From the NCBI GenBank assembly GCA_013398615.1, contig VZSR01000393.1, forward strand, positions 4,712,888-4,776,887: a DNA stretch of 64,000 bases. Reading direction: 5' to 3'. The translations under genes were made by a program, and so were the position numbers. The notes beneath the pieces are model-generated. The model saw only the letters and a list, made by a program, of their open reading frames with translations, searched no databases and was not told the origin of the DNA. Below are positions 15,001 through 25,238 of this stretch, piece after piece (within the stretch, counting starts at the first letter, position 1; each line of letters begins with the position of its first letter). The DNA is from Brachypodius melanocephalos (Eukaryota > Chordata > Aves > Passeriformes > Pycnonotidae).

Positions 15001-15880
15001 CCTTGCAAATATCACAGTGCTGATCCAAAGAGGAGGCTCTGAGCATGCAGCTGTACTCCCTTGCTTAAACAGCTCTTTACCGGGAGAGCAACGTCAGGCA
15101 TTTTCTGTTCTGTTAAGAAATCTTGCCATGGGGAAATCAGCCATAGTTCAGATGAGACCAATTACTTCATTGCAGAGATTAATCCTGAGTGCACAAATGA
15201 TGGGAAATGGAGGGTGGGATGATGCTTTCTGCCTAAAGTTGAGTGGAACTGACTGTCAGGGATAGAGGAAGGAATGGCAGATTTGTGGATTTATTGCAGG
15301 GTTTGCATTGCTGCGATGTGCTGTTAGGGAGTCAAAAGAAGGAAAGGAACTTTGGAGGCTTTTGGGATGCTGTGTATATCATAGCGGATTGCAGGAGAGC
15401 TCGTTTAGAGAGCAGCAGGATTTTCCTGCTGGTTTCCTGCTCTGAAGGACAGGGAGCACAGCGAAGGCCGTTCATCTGCCTGCCATCTAATGGCCAAAGC
15501 GGAGAGCAAACCAGCCTGGCTTCAGCTGGGCGCTCCCTGGCTGGGGAGTCCTGAGCTAAATCCACGGAAAATTCAAAGGAAACGCAAGCTTGTGCTCACG
15601 GGTTCACGTGTGTTAACACTGGGGCTTTTGTTAGCATCAAAAAATGGTGTGATCCCACAGCAGAAAGCTGCTGGAAACTAGGAAAGCAATCCCACCTTTG
15701 CCTGCAATATATTGGTTACAAGCACTGTATATTTGACAGCAAAAATCAGTCTTTATACGTATAAAAATGCATAACGTGAGAAGTTTTAAATTTTCCTTCG
15801 TTTCCTTATTGAGCAATAATTCTGGGTTTTGTTTCTTTTCTGATGTTCTCCCTTCCAGTGACATTCTTCCCCCACCCATA
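6035..15880. other. Non-coding DNA with some candidate conserved patches
   Basis: No gene, RNA or transposon is recognised. Open frames are all about 107 codons or shorter and overlap in several frames. Two parts look more like conserved regulatory DNA than the rest, judged only by motif-rich AT composition and lack of simple repeats: about 8010-8240 and about 10090-10340. A small hairpin (8-bp arms 13997-14004 and 14011-14018, 6-base loop) is present. A CA/TG-rich stretch lies near 14319-14345. Nothing here supports a product. Confidence 0.5.
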
Positions 15881-15898
15881 ATTTATTCTAATGAGCGG

Positions 15899-15906
15899 TA
15901 TATAAG
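15899..15906 (+). promoter_or_regulatory. TATA-box-like TATATAAG, weak candidate
   Basis: A TATATAAG octamer lies about 50 bases upstream of an unusually CpG-containing stretch that ends in a splice-donor-like GAG|GTAAAT at 16016/16017. A start site about 25-30 bases downstream of the box would give a first exon of roughly 85-90 bases ending at that donor. TATA-like strings are common in AT-rich DNA, so this is only a candidate. Confidence 0.15.
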
Positions 15907-15957
15907 ATGTCTCACTGCTGGGGAGGGTTAACACTGATGCCTCTTCCTCCCGGGCAG

Positions 15958-16016
15958 AGCACGGTGGCACCTGCAATAATTGACACCAGCTCCCCAGCAC
16001 GGGGAAGACGCTCGAG
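15958..16016 (+). other. Exon-like segment with matching splice sites (unproven)
   Basis: A pyrimidine-rich tract ending in GGGCAG (to 15957) precedes a 59-base segment that ends in GAG followed by GTAAAT. Exactly one forward frame is open, the one starting at the first base (Ser-Thr-Val-Ala-Pro-Ala onward); the other two contain stops. The stretch 15950-16016 holds several CpG dinucleotides, while the surrounding kilobases have few. It could be a coding exon, a lncRNA exon, the end of a first exon under the TATA-like box at 15899, or a conserved non-coding element. I do not recognise the peptide. Confidence 0.2.
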
Positions 16017-16180
16017 GTAAATCTCTGCTGGAATAACAAAGGAGAGATGGGGAGATGTTCCACTTTAATATCCTCTCCATCTTCCTTATCTATATTAGAA
16101 ACGTCTGTCAATAAGGGTGTCTGAGTAGAGCCGAAATTATGAAGCACCTTCTAGATCTCCTTTTATCTCCTGGAGAAACA

Positions 16181-16200
16181 TTAATACTTATAAGTATTAA
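16181..16200. repeat. Perfect 20-bp palindrome
   Basis: The 10-base half TTAATACTTA is followed immediately by its exact reverse complement, with no spacer. The flanking bases (A on both sides) do not extend it. It could extrude as a short cruciform or bind a dimeric protein. It could also be chance, since a perfect 20-bp palindrome is uncommon but not impossible in 64 kb of AT-rich DNA. Confidence 0.9.
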
Positions 16201-19200
16201 AGGATGCTGGGTGAAGGAAAGACCATAATTTATCTGAGCTGGTGTGTTTGTTTAGGAAAGATGCCTTTTAATTTCTTAATGTTACTTGAAATGCCTACCT
16301 CTGCTCTAAGAAAACATCCACTTTTGTTGTTATTTGTGAAACAGAAGCTGAAGATTGCAAGCTTGCTCACAAAACCCTGGTTTGAATATGCTAAAGTTAA
16401 TTTATGCCGTTGCAAAATCTTCATGTAAGGGTATTTTTTGCAGTCTGCACATTTAATATTTGTATGTCCATTATTCCCTGTGTTTATCAGATTGACAGGC
16501 ACTGAGTAAATATTGTCTTTGGGTTGATCTACAGAAGTCAAAAAAGACACTGTAAAATGGAGCTCTTTCTAAATATGGATCTCCTTTTCCCTCTGCCTTT
16601 CTCTGGAAATTCCTGAGAACTACTTTCACACACAAAGGTCTTATGAATTTTGGGGGTGGTTTTGATACTTTCAATCTAAGTACCACAGATCACAGCAATT
16701 TCTGACATGGAATCTGGCGGAAGTAATGATGTGTGTGAATAAATTCCTCTCCCCTTGTAGCTCTGCTTGTTTTGAATGCAAATGGTGCAAGTAAACATTA
16801 CCTCCTTCAGCAGGAAATGGTGATCAGTGGAACATTTAAAAATAAGTTTCTGAGTAAGAAAACTGTGACAATAGGAAAAATTTCATGCCTTATCTTACAG
16901 AACATCAGCAGGGGAGGGAAAATGGGTGAAAAGCTTGACTAAAAGTTGCTGCAAACACGATCTGATGTCTTTAAAATGTGCTTTCTGATGTTCTAACCCA
17001 AAGCAAAAGGTGAAATGTGCTGAGACACTGTGGGTGTGACGTACACAATAACCTGGTAAAACATCCCCATTTTGCAAACAGAAATCTATCCATTAGCTAC
17101 CTAGAGCTGACTTCACTCAGGATGCAATGTCTGAAATTTCACAAATAATTGGTGTATCAGTAGTGCTTAGTATTTTCAGCAGTCCAGTGGCTTCACAGCT
17201 GCTCTTCTTAAAACCTACAACCTTTTTCATATCCTGTCTGTGAAATGAACCTACACCTAAGCAGGAATTTCTGGTATTAATGCATCAGTATGGGCACCTC
17301 TGCAGCAAATTAGGGAAACTCATACTGCAGGTAGGCGAGGGAGAGTTAACAGAGCTCTTATTAATGGATTGCAGTCAGGTAAATAAGTAGAAATTTTCTG
17401 TAGTTGCTCTGTTTTGCTCAAGGAAAGGACTAAAACTGCTTGAAAAAAATGCACTCATATTGCGTAGGTACTAAATTTTCCTGACTATAACTTCTCCTGT
17501 TCGATGGTTTGCTGAACCATGAGACTTTCTTTTATTTCTGAAATTGTTCCAAAGTGGAACACATAAGGGGAAAGTAAATCATGTATGAATGCAGAATAAT
17601 TTCATTTAGTAGAAGGAAGGAAACTGGCCCTGAAGACTGTCAGCCCCTAAGGCCAGGGATGTGTTTGTCATATGAGATGGACTATGGCAAGAGTATTGGG
17701 AATGCTCCTGGAATGCCACACAGGGCAAGTCCCCTTAGAATTATCTACAATTGACAAAAATTTGGAACTGTAAAGACTGTGGATTAATTGGTCTCTTTTT
17801 TTAAAAAAAATCTGGATTATTGTTTAGCTATAAACTCATTTTAACAAACTAAAATAAAACAACAAAGTCTTTGCTTAACCAGCAGCAATTTCCCCTTTTC
17901 CATCTAGCTCCATTCTTTCACTTGCTTAGAGATAAAAGCATTTTCAGTTTCTTCTCCAAGTCCTGACAAATGTGCTGGCAATCCTGAAGTTGGTCAATAT
18001 TGAGCTGTGGACTTACAGTTGTGGGATTTTTTGCAGAGAAAAATAAATGGACACTTTCACTTATAAATCACTCATTGGCATAATAGCAAAAACCTCACAG
18101 CTTTTCTCACCTGAAAGTAAAAATTCCTTATAGAAATGGTACAGCTTTGTTACTAATTTAATTGTCTTATCATTATTTATTATCTCTGTTTGACTTTACA
18201 GCTCTGGGGTTCAGCCTGAACCAGACAGTGAGATACTTGAAGCCACTCATAGCTCAGAAATCCTCATTAGGGGGTGGCCATGAGATTTCCAGCTGATTTT
18301 ATGAATATGTTTAAGTACTTAGTTCAGCAGGAAGAGTTGCATGGTAGGAACTGTGGTTTAATGTGGAAGAAGCAGACACAGCTCTTGGGACCAGAATCTG
18401 AGGTAGCCTTGGGCAAAATTAGCCACAGGTTTGACAAACAGATGGGTTTGTCCAACAAATGCATGCCTCCCTTGGGCCAAGGGGCAGGGGAAGGAAGGGA
18501 TGATTTACTGGATCCTAGAGTTTTCTTTCTGTGTTTGAAAAGTCACTTTACATAGTTTCTAGTGGTGCTAATGGAGGGCCCTTGCCTTTCTTTGGAGTCA
18601 TCTTCATTGATTGAGTTGTAGAGTTTATATATATATTATAAACACCAAAGAAAGCTGAACCTTAGCTTCTCTTCCTGTGATATCTGAGATGCTTCAGTAC
18701 AACATTCTTCCCTTTTTTCCTGTAGTGCTTTGAAAATGAAAAGTTCCATTGAATGCTATTTTTAAAAAAAACCTATGAATTATATTACAGTAAACTTTCT
18801 TAGCCTGGACCTCTCTTTGCCTACTTTGCTGCATGCAATCGTGGCCTTTGAACAATCCTCTGTAAACCTATTGCCAGCTGGTAACTCATGCTGACTGCCC
18901 ATCTTCCCCAAGTGGTCTAATGCAATTGTTGTTTTGCACAGTATCTTCTAAAACAAGGCAGTGAAAGGATGTCAGGGTTTCTTCTTGAACCAGCTGGCTT
19001 AGACTCAAGGTGATGTATCTTTCCTGCATTATTTTAATTGCTTTAGATAGAAGCAATTTCACTGAAATCGATGGTGCAGATGATTGCAGGGCAACGAGAA
19101 AGGTGCTCAGGTCAAAGGCAGGCATACAATTTTGGAAAAGAAGGAGAATATTCCATACCACAGCACCACCCAAAACAAGCTGCAGAGCTGAGAGCTGCAG

Positions 19201-20435
19201 CTGTCTGAAGCAGGACATGGGCAAGTGCAATGAATTGTTATTCATTCCCTTTGGAGAATTTTTGCTTTAATCAGCGTTGCTCTTAAAAATAGTGTATCCT
19301 GGTCAATGTAACTGTTGAAAACTCTTCAGAAATAAATTCTGAGTGCTTTCTTTATTATTTAAGGATAATTTGCAGAGGTGGTGAAAATTGCGTGTGTTTG
19401 GACTGGCTGATTTTCCGCTCGGTTGCATTCTCAAGGAGAATTAACCTTTTGTTCTCTCACATTGTCTACAAAGCTCAAGGAATCATCTGAACTCCCTGTG
19501 GCGTTTACTTTCCTGCTAGTTCCTGCATTTCTTTATAGGTGTTTGTTTCTAGTCCCACTGTTTCCCCAAAGGTGAATGTCCTGTAATTCAGAGTGTTTCG
19601 AGTCAGTGCCATGATCTGAACAAATACACAATGTATCTCTGCTGTTATGCTTAATTAACTTAGGACATTCTGGGCTTTCTCTGCAAGCATCAGTCTTCCT
19701 TTCTCCCATGGATGCTGTGAAGTCCTGCAGTGAACCTTGTTGTTATGACCTAATTTTCCTACAAACTGAGAGATTTAATTTGTTCAGGTGCCAGGCAAAA
19801 AGAACACAAACTTGGAATTCTCCTGCCTATTCTAATTTAGCTGCTAGAGAATTGAAAAAAAATCAATAGGGGAATTATCTTGCTGTCTCTAGATTGTAAC
19901 TTTAAAATTAAAACATAATTAAAAGGATGACATGAGTCTGTTCAAGAAAACTGTGTCTTCTTCTGTGGGTCCACCCTAGAACTTGAGTCTTCCTGAGTTG
20001 AGATAGTGGAGCTGGGGTGGATTGCTCTGCCTAGAGAAACCCTCTAGGTTTGAAAGTGCTGCTACCACTGTTTATTTCCTAAATGAACTAAATATATATT
20101 GAAAATAAGATTAATTCCTAATTGCATTTTCAGATGATTTTGACATTTTATCAATCTGCCCTTTTTGAGTTCATTATTGTTAAGATTTACCATCAGGTAT
20201 TTTCTTCAGAAAAACCAGTGAGATCCAACAAATCTCTCAGGAAGTCAACAATAATATGTTTTATATAAAGATATACAACTGTGTATGCCTGTCATACATG
20301 TAATACTGCTGTCTACAAAGCCTTGTGCCGTCAGTAAACCTGAGGAACTTCTCACTAAAATTGTGTTGGCAAGTACAATTAATATATGACAAAGTACACA
20401 GACTGATGGATGATTCATTCATTGGCAGTAGGGGA
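16201..20435. other. Non-coding DNA, nothing recognised
   Basis: AT-rich sequence with short homopolymer runs (for example the T/A run near 17797-17810) and a short TA repeat near 18628-18640. A plus-strand frame of 93 codons at 18274-18555 follows a pyrimidine-poor CAG. It shows no domain and no downstream donor that I would trust. A 119-codon minus-strand frame (18886-19245) overlaps an 86-codon plus-strand frame (19010-19270). Both are treated as chance. Confidence 0.55.
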
Positions 20436-20454
20436 ATTTCATATTTAACATCTT

Positions 20455-20760
20455 AATTCTTCCTAGATGGACTGTGAACATCCTTAATGACCACAGTCCA
20501 CTTGAGTTCATTTTGACTTAATATTTTAATACCACTTCTCACCATTACATTCTCTTCTAAGGATTCTGTCACAAGGATGCCCTTGCCAGACTTGACAAAA
20601 CACAAATGTAGAGACAAAATATAAATTGCTGCACATCTGTTCAAGTGACAAATAATTAGCAGTTCATTATCTGCCCAATACTTTGTCACTTGAAGAGTTT
20701 GTGAATCACTCTTATTGTATTCCTTTGTTACATTCACTCAAATTATGTACAAACTTAAGA
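20455..20760. promoter_or_regulatory. Candidate conserved enhancer-like element with NKX2-type palindrome
   Basis: This stretch has no repeat-like features and is dense in homeodomain-type cores. A perfect 13-bp inverted repeat (20640-20652 and 20682-20694) carries TCAAGTG on one side and CACTTGA on the other, the consensus for NKX2-class homeodomain proteins. The 29-base spacer holds a TAATTA core. A further CACTTGA lies at 20499-20505. The motifs and the palindrome are directly visible; enhancer activity and conservation are inferred. A 94-codon minus-strand open frame over the same stretch is treated as chance. Confidence 0.35.
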
Positions 20761-21499
20761 CCGCAGATCTACATAAATCTTGAAAGTATACCTGGGAAAG
20801 ACACCATTTGATACTTCTATATGCACTGTGTAAAGTGGATTAAATAATGACTGTATGTCTAAAACCCCAAACAACCTTCATAGAAAGCCAAGTGAGTGAA
20901 TGTGCATTAATTGAAATATTTGAAAGTATTTAACTGGCAGATGAGGAAAATACAATGAGAAAGAACAACTGCCTTGACTGAACCCAAGCTGTCGTCCCAC
21001 GAGGGACTGTGCATTTTGAAAAATATATTAAGAAAAATCCAAGATGCTTTATTTGTAAAGCTCTCCATGAACTTTTTGTTTTAGTTTATTTTGAGGACCC
21101 CAAATGCATGACAGTGACATTATTTATTCCTTGGCAGGTTGCCTTACTGGCATGTTCCAGTTCAACGCTGTTCAATGAACAACAGCCATTCCTCACATTC
21201 TCAACATTCCCTTGATAAAATGCTCATCTATGAAAATTATCTCTTTCATGCTACTTTTTTCCTCAACATCCCCCCAGTTAATTTTTAGCTATTGAAGTCT
21301 CTGCTGGTTCACATAAATGACAGCTTAAGTGACCTGGTGTAACACTTTAATGGGGTTCAAATAACTTACAAATTTATTTCCTTGTATTTCATTTGGACAA
21401 TGCCATTCCTTTTCAGGGGTCACCTTTGTTGGGATCCATGTGCTGAGTAAGGGTTTCCACTGGGACTATTAGAGACATGACTATTGTTACTTCCATTTT
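20761..21499. other. Non-coding DNA, nothing recognised
   Basis: Single-copy AT-rich sequence. A 68-codon plus-strand frame (21009-21215) shows no domain. No repeat, RNA gene or splice-site pair stands out. Confidence 0.5.
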
Positions 21500-22560
21500 C
21501 CACTGAAAGACCTAAATGAGAAGTTTACACGTGTTCAGCCCGCTCTTGCTAACGGAGAATAGGAACAAATTACCAGGGAATGAAATGGAGGATTTCAATT
21601 TCTGCTCCCTAGTGAAGATGTTGCCAAAATTGTGTAACGGTGCAGTGCTTTCAAGGAAACCCGATTAGAGCCGGCCCTGCAAGAGGAGCTGGCAGCAGCA
21701 CAGCTGAGCCCACGTGTTTGCAGAGCCTTTGTTGATACACACATCATTATAAAGGGGCCAAACTTTGCCCTCTTATCTACATCTACACCTCTCAGAGGAA
21801 TGGGGAAAGAAACTCATTTGTGAGCGGTGTTTGACCCTTGGAGAGCTACACGCATCTGCTTAAGGGCGTTTTTCCACATAAAGACCACTTTTCAGTAAGA
21901 TGGTTTAACACGTGTTTAATTTTAATGAGCTGGCTAAAGAGTCTTTTTGAGGGCTTTATCAAGCTACAGCAATCATCAGCTGCTTAATAAATATTGGATT
22001 AAAGTCTGTAAAGGGAACAAACACATGTATCAGACAGACAAAAAATGAAAGGACGTTGCCCGATAGCAAACTTTTCTCTTTGCAAGGCACTACTGTGTTC
22101 TTGGGGCTGAAGGACATTTTTCAGTGATTCTGGAAATTGCAGCAGCAATATTATTTTTGACAACAGAAAAGTGTAACAGGCACTGTAATTCTGCCGGTTT
22201 TCTGAATTTACACAGTGAAACCTCTGCTGAATTGAATGCTGCTAGAAAAAAACCACAGAAACAAAACCATTAGGCCCAAATACACATTAATAATAGTTGG
22301 AATTCAGCAGCAGCTTTGGGTGTGTGCTGAAATGAAAAATCTGGGCTTTGAATTGGTAGGCGTTTGATGTGCCAGGATATTAGTAGAATAAATGAATGCA
22401 TCGTTATGCAGGTTGAATTTTTAAAATTATCACAGTAGAAGCAGAGTAGATAACAAATAAATCTAATTATTTAAAAACATTGCCTCATGCCAATGTATTG
22501 CTTCACTGCAAACAACTCAAAATGGTTATTTTCCAATGCACAATTGAAAATCCCTCCAGT
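21500..22560. promoter_or_regulatory. Candidate conserved regulatory block with three CACGTG E-boxes
   Basis: This kilobase has very few open frames and no transposon signature. Three CACGTG hexamers lie within 390 bases, at 21528-21533, 21711-21716 and 21909-21914, each followed by TT. The last sits inside the palindrome AACACGTGTT. CACGTG contains a CpG, which is rare in this window, so three in a short span is notable. Downstream, about 22120-22520 is rich in ATTA and AATAAT cores and contains a 10-bp inverted repeat (22224-22233 and 22301-22310). CACGTG is the site for bHLH-type factors such as USF, MYC/MAX and CLOCK/BMAL1; which of these, if any, binds here is unknown. Confidence 0.35.
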
Positions 22561-23510
22561 GGTAAGGAAACTCTTCTGGCAGAGCCCTGACTGCAGTAAG
22601 TGCCACTCATAGTGTCCTGTTGATTTACATATCCTTAAAATTCTGGCTAGTCCAGCCCAGCTGAATTGGTGGGCTGAATTTTCATCACACCGAGCCTCTG
22701 TGGTCTTGGGTTCTTCTCATTCTGCAGTGGTGTTGAATCTTCTGTGGTCCCCACTGTCCACACTGGGCTTGGGATTTTTCTGCCAGCTTTTGAGATCTCA
22801 GTGCTCAGGAACTTGCAGCTCCCAGGACCAGGAGCAACCCTCCCAGACTATCCAGTGAAATACAGCTTTTTCCAAACTGCTCAGCTAAGCCAGAGCAAAC
22901 ACTCAGATTTTAAAAAACCCAAAAAAACAAAAAACCAAAAAAACCAAAAAAACCCCACCAGGCTTTGATACTCCTCTTTGTGTAGCTTTTGAGTGATGCA
23001 TAACATGGTCCTAATAGGAAATTGCTGACTCCATCTCCACCGAGACTTTCAGTGATTTATCAGTTTCATAACCCCAGCCACAATTCATATGATGTACAGC
23101 AAAGCTCCCTGAGCAGCATTCAACAGATTCATTTTTCCTTTCATCCTCACAGCCACCTCACATATTTGGTGTTCTTCCTCTCTATACATGGTAAAAAAAA
23201 TCCGTCTTGCAAAGAGCTGAAGATGATCTGAAGCTTTAAAGTAATTGATAAGATTTATAAATAATCTACATAACCTGAGATGATTTGTAGAACAAGTGTA
23301 GCTGGATATTTTTTTCAAGCACAGGATCAGATCCAACTCTGCACTTTGGTATTGTTTCTTCCCATCCTCATGATTAAATCTCAGTGTCCAGTCCACCATT
23401 ACTGACATGAATGTCACGCGTGTTCTTTGGTTTGTGTGATTGTGATTGTTGTGCTTCATAGGGACAAATTTAGAAATGTGTGTATACACATGATCTACAA
23501 CTTCCCAGGA
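22561..23510. other. Non-coding DNA with an A/C-rich simple tract
   Basis: Apart from the A/C-rich tract near 22.93 kb, the stretch has no recognised element. The 3' part lies under the longest open frame of the window (204 codons, minus strand, 23085-23699), which is judged non-coding from the divergence pattern of the inverted repeat. A 12-bp palindrome TGTGTATACACA lies at 23479-23490. Confidence 0.5.
22912..22956. repeat. A-rich simple repeat, imperfect (A6-7 CC)n
   Basis: Runs of six or seven A are separated by one to three C across about 45 bases. This is an imperfect low-complexity or microsatellite tract and accounts for the Lys/Pro/Asn-rich tail of a short frame translated across it. 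Confidence 0.9.
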
Positions 23511-23607
23511 GGTTTGATTTTTCCTCAAACAAATGTAAGAATTGTAAAGGGAATTATTTAATTCAACAATAGCTTGAGTATCCATTAAAGAGAATTCTAA
23601 GCATTTT
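23511..23607 (-). repeat. Inverted repeat, left arm (97 bp)
   Basis: Read on the minus strand this arm matches 25142-25238 on the plus strand at 90 of 97 bases with no insertion or deletion; the match stops sharply at both ends. The first 29 bases are identical. As translated in the shared frame, all seven differences change an amino acid and one creates a stop, so the similarity is not kept by protein coding. Possibilities are two copies of an old interspersed repeat family, a locally duplicated conserved element, or a recent inverted duplication. The arms are 1534 bases apart and a transcript through both could fold into a long stem. Confidence 0.95.
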
Positions 23608-25141
23608 ACTTTTTTACCATTCTTCTGAATATCAAGATAGACAAACAAAATCTGGATATATGCATTAGGTCTTTCTCTAACACAAACTGATACTATCACA
23701 TCTGGGAGCTCTAAATTAGAAACATTTCAGTTCTGAGAGTTACACTTTATGTAAAATTACTTAGTGTTGTGTTTGATCTTAGATATCAACAGGTAACACT
23801 GGCTCAACAAGTAGAACTACATCACTGTCCCTAAAGATATTACTATAGTAGGACTAATCACAAATGTTCTGACAACAGGAAATATGCCTTAGCTGAAAAA
23901 AGATATTAAAATGTTTAGTTAAAATATGTTATCTTATTTCCTGATCATTAATCTTTATTCATCTACTCCTCTCAAACTTTTTATTTGTTTATAAAACTGA
24001 AACAAAAGCAATGGCATTTGTATCTATCTATGTATCTAAAAATATATATATACCAAACATTTAGAAAATGTAAGCACTTTGTATAAAACCTGAGATTACA
24101 GATAAAAAAAATCTGTGTAAAGCCTAACTATACCATATTTAAACTCTTTTGGTAAGTAGCAGATTTGCTTTTAAGGAGCTATAATGATATTCAACCAAGA
24201 TGAAAAAATGTCACAAGAGAAGCACCTGGAAGCCAGCGCTTGATACAATAAAAAACTTTTGACATCTGCAGCCACTTCTGCAGGTGCAGAGAACTTCTTT
24301 CAGTTCACTAACTAGTTTATTCATAATGGAGAACCCCATTTAGACACTAAAAAAGCAGAAAAGATTGAATAGACTTCTACTATGAATAAATTCTAAGCGT
24401 GCCAGATTTCGCCTACTAATTCTAAAAGCCTGGGGAAGTTTTGGAAACAATTCAGTTGGAAGCTATTTCACGTTATCTATTTTAAATGAAACATTTCATG
24501 AAAGTATCCAGTGAATTTAGTAGGGGCATATCTACTTTGGAGAGTTAAGATGCTGCACTCCTGTATTGTCATTTTTATCCAAAAGCCACTTAATATAAAT
24601 CACAGGTGGTTCATTTGCCACCTTCTAGCAAGTAAAATACAATCGAGCCTTTGAACAACTGATCTCCCTTTAGCAAAAAGGCTTCACATTTTACACCACT
24701 TATATTCAGGTCAGTGTGCTTTAATCCTTGCTAGTCAAAAAGTCACCTCTAAAAATAAGTGAAGGGTAAAAGCAAAATGAGAATCAAGTGCATCTGTTTA
24801 AATGAATGAGCAAATAACATGACTTTAAAAATGCATTAGGTTCATACTCCAAAATAGAAACTAAACTAAAAAAATTAACCTTCGTTTCAGCTGATGACTG
24901 GTGTTAAAGGACAGTGCCAGACTTGTGTCACACACACTGGTTTCACAGCAACATGATAGATAATTCCAGGGAGGGGAGGTACCACACACCTACTGCAGCA
25001 CCTCTGCTCTGGGATCAAGGCTTTGGGAGGTGAGGAGATCCCCAAAACTTCCTTTCTGTTCTGTTTGCCTTCCATGCGTGCCACTGGTATCCCAATGTGC
25101 TGGTGCAAACTTTGGGTTCTCAGCCCAAACCAGTCACTTCC
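23608..25141. other. Spacer between inverted-repeat arms, motif-rich non-coding DNA
   Basis: No gene or transposon is seen. A short TATC/ATCT and TA-repeat patch lies at about 24020-24052. The part 24180-24880 looks like candidate regulatory DNA. It has paired E-boxes (AGGTGG at 24604-24609 and CCACCT at 24618-24623, a bipartite arrangement typical of ZEB-type sites) and a full-consensus MEF2 site CTAAAAATAA at 24749-24758. These are motif matches only. Confidence 0.4.
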
Positions 25142-25238
25142 AAAATGCTTAGAATTCTCTTTAATGGATATTCAAGCTATTCGTGAAATAAATAATTCCC
25201 CTTAAAATTCTTACATTTGTTTGAGGAAAAAGCAAACC
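25142..25238 (+). repeat. Inverted repeat, right arm (97 bp)
   Basis: This is the partner of the arm at 23511-23607. In the frame open in the left arm, this copy has a stop codon about two thirds of the way through. Flanks beyond the 97 bases show no similarity to those of the left arm. No further copy was noticed by eye elsewhere in the window. Confidence 0.95.

Noticed and set aside
20938..20962. Short antisense MIR-like string (CAGATGAGGAAA)
   Set aside because: Only about twelve bases match and no other MIR blocks flank it.
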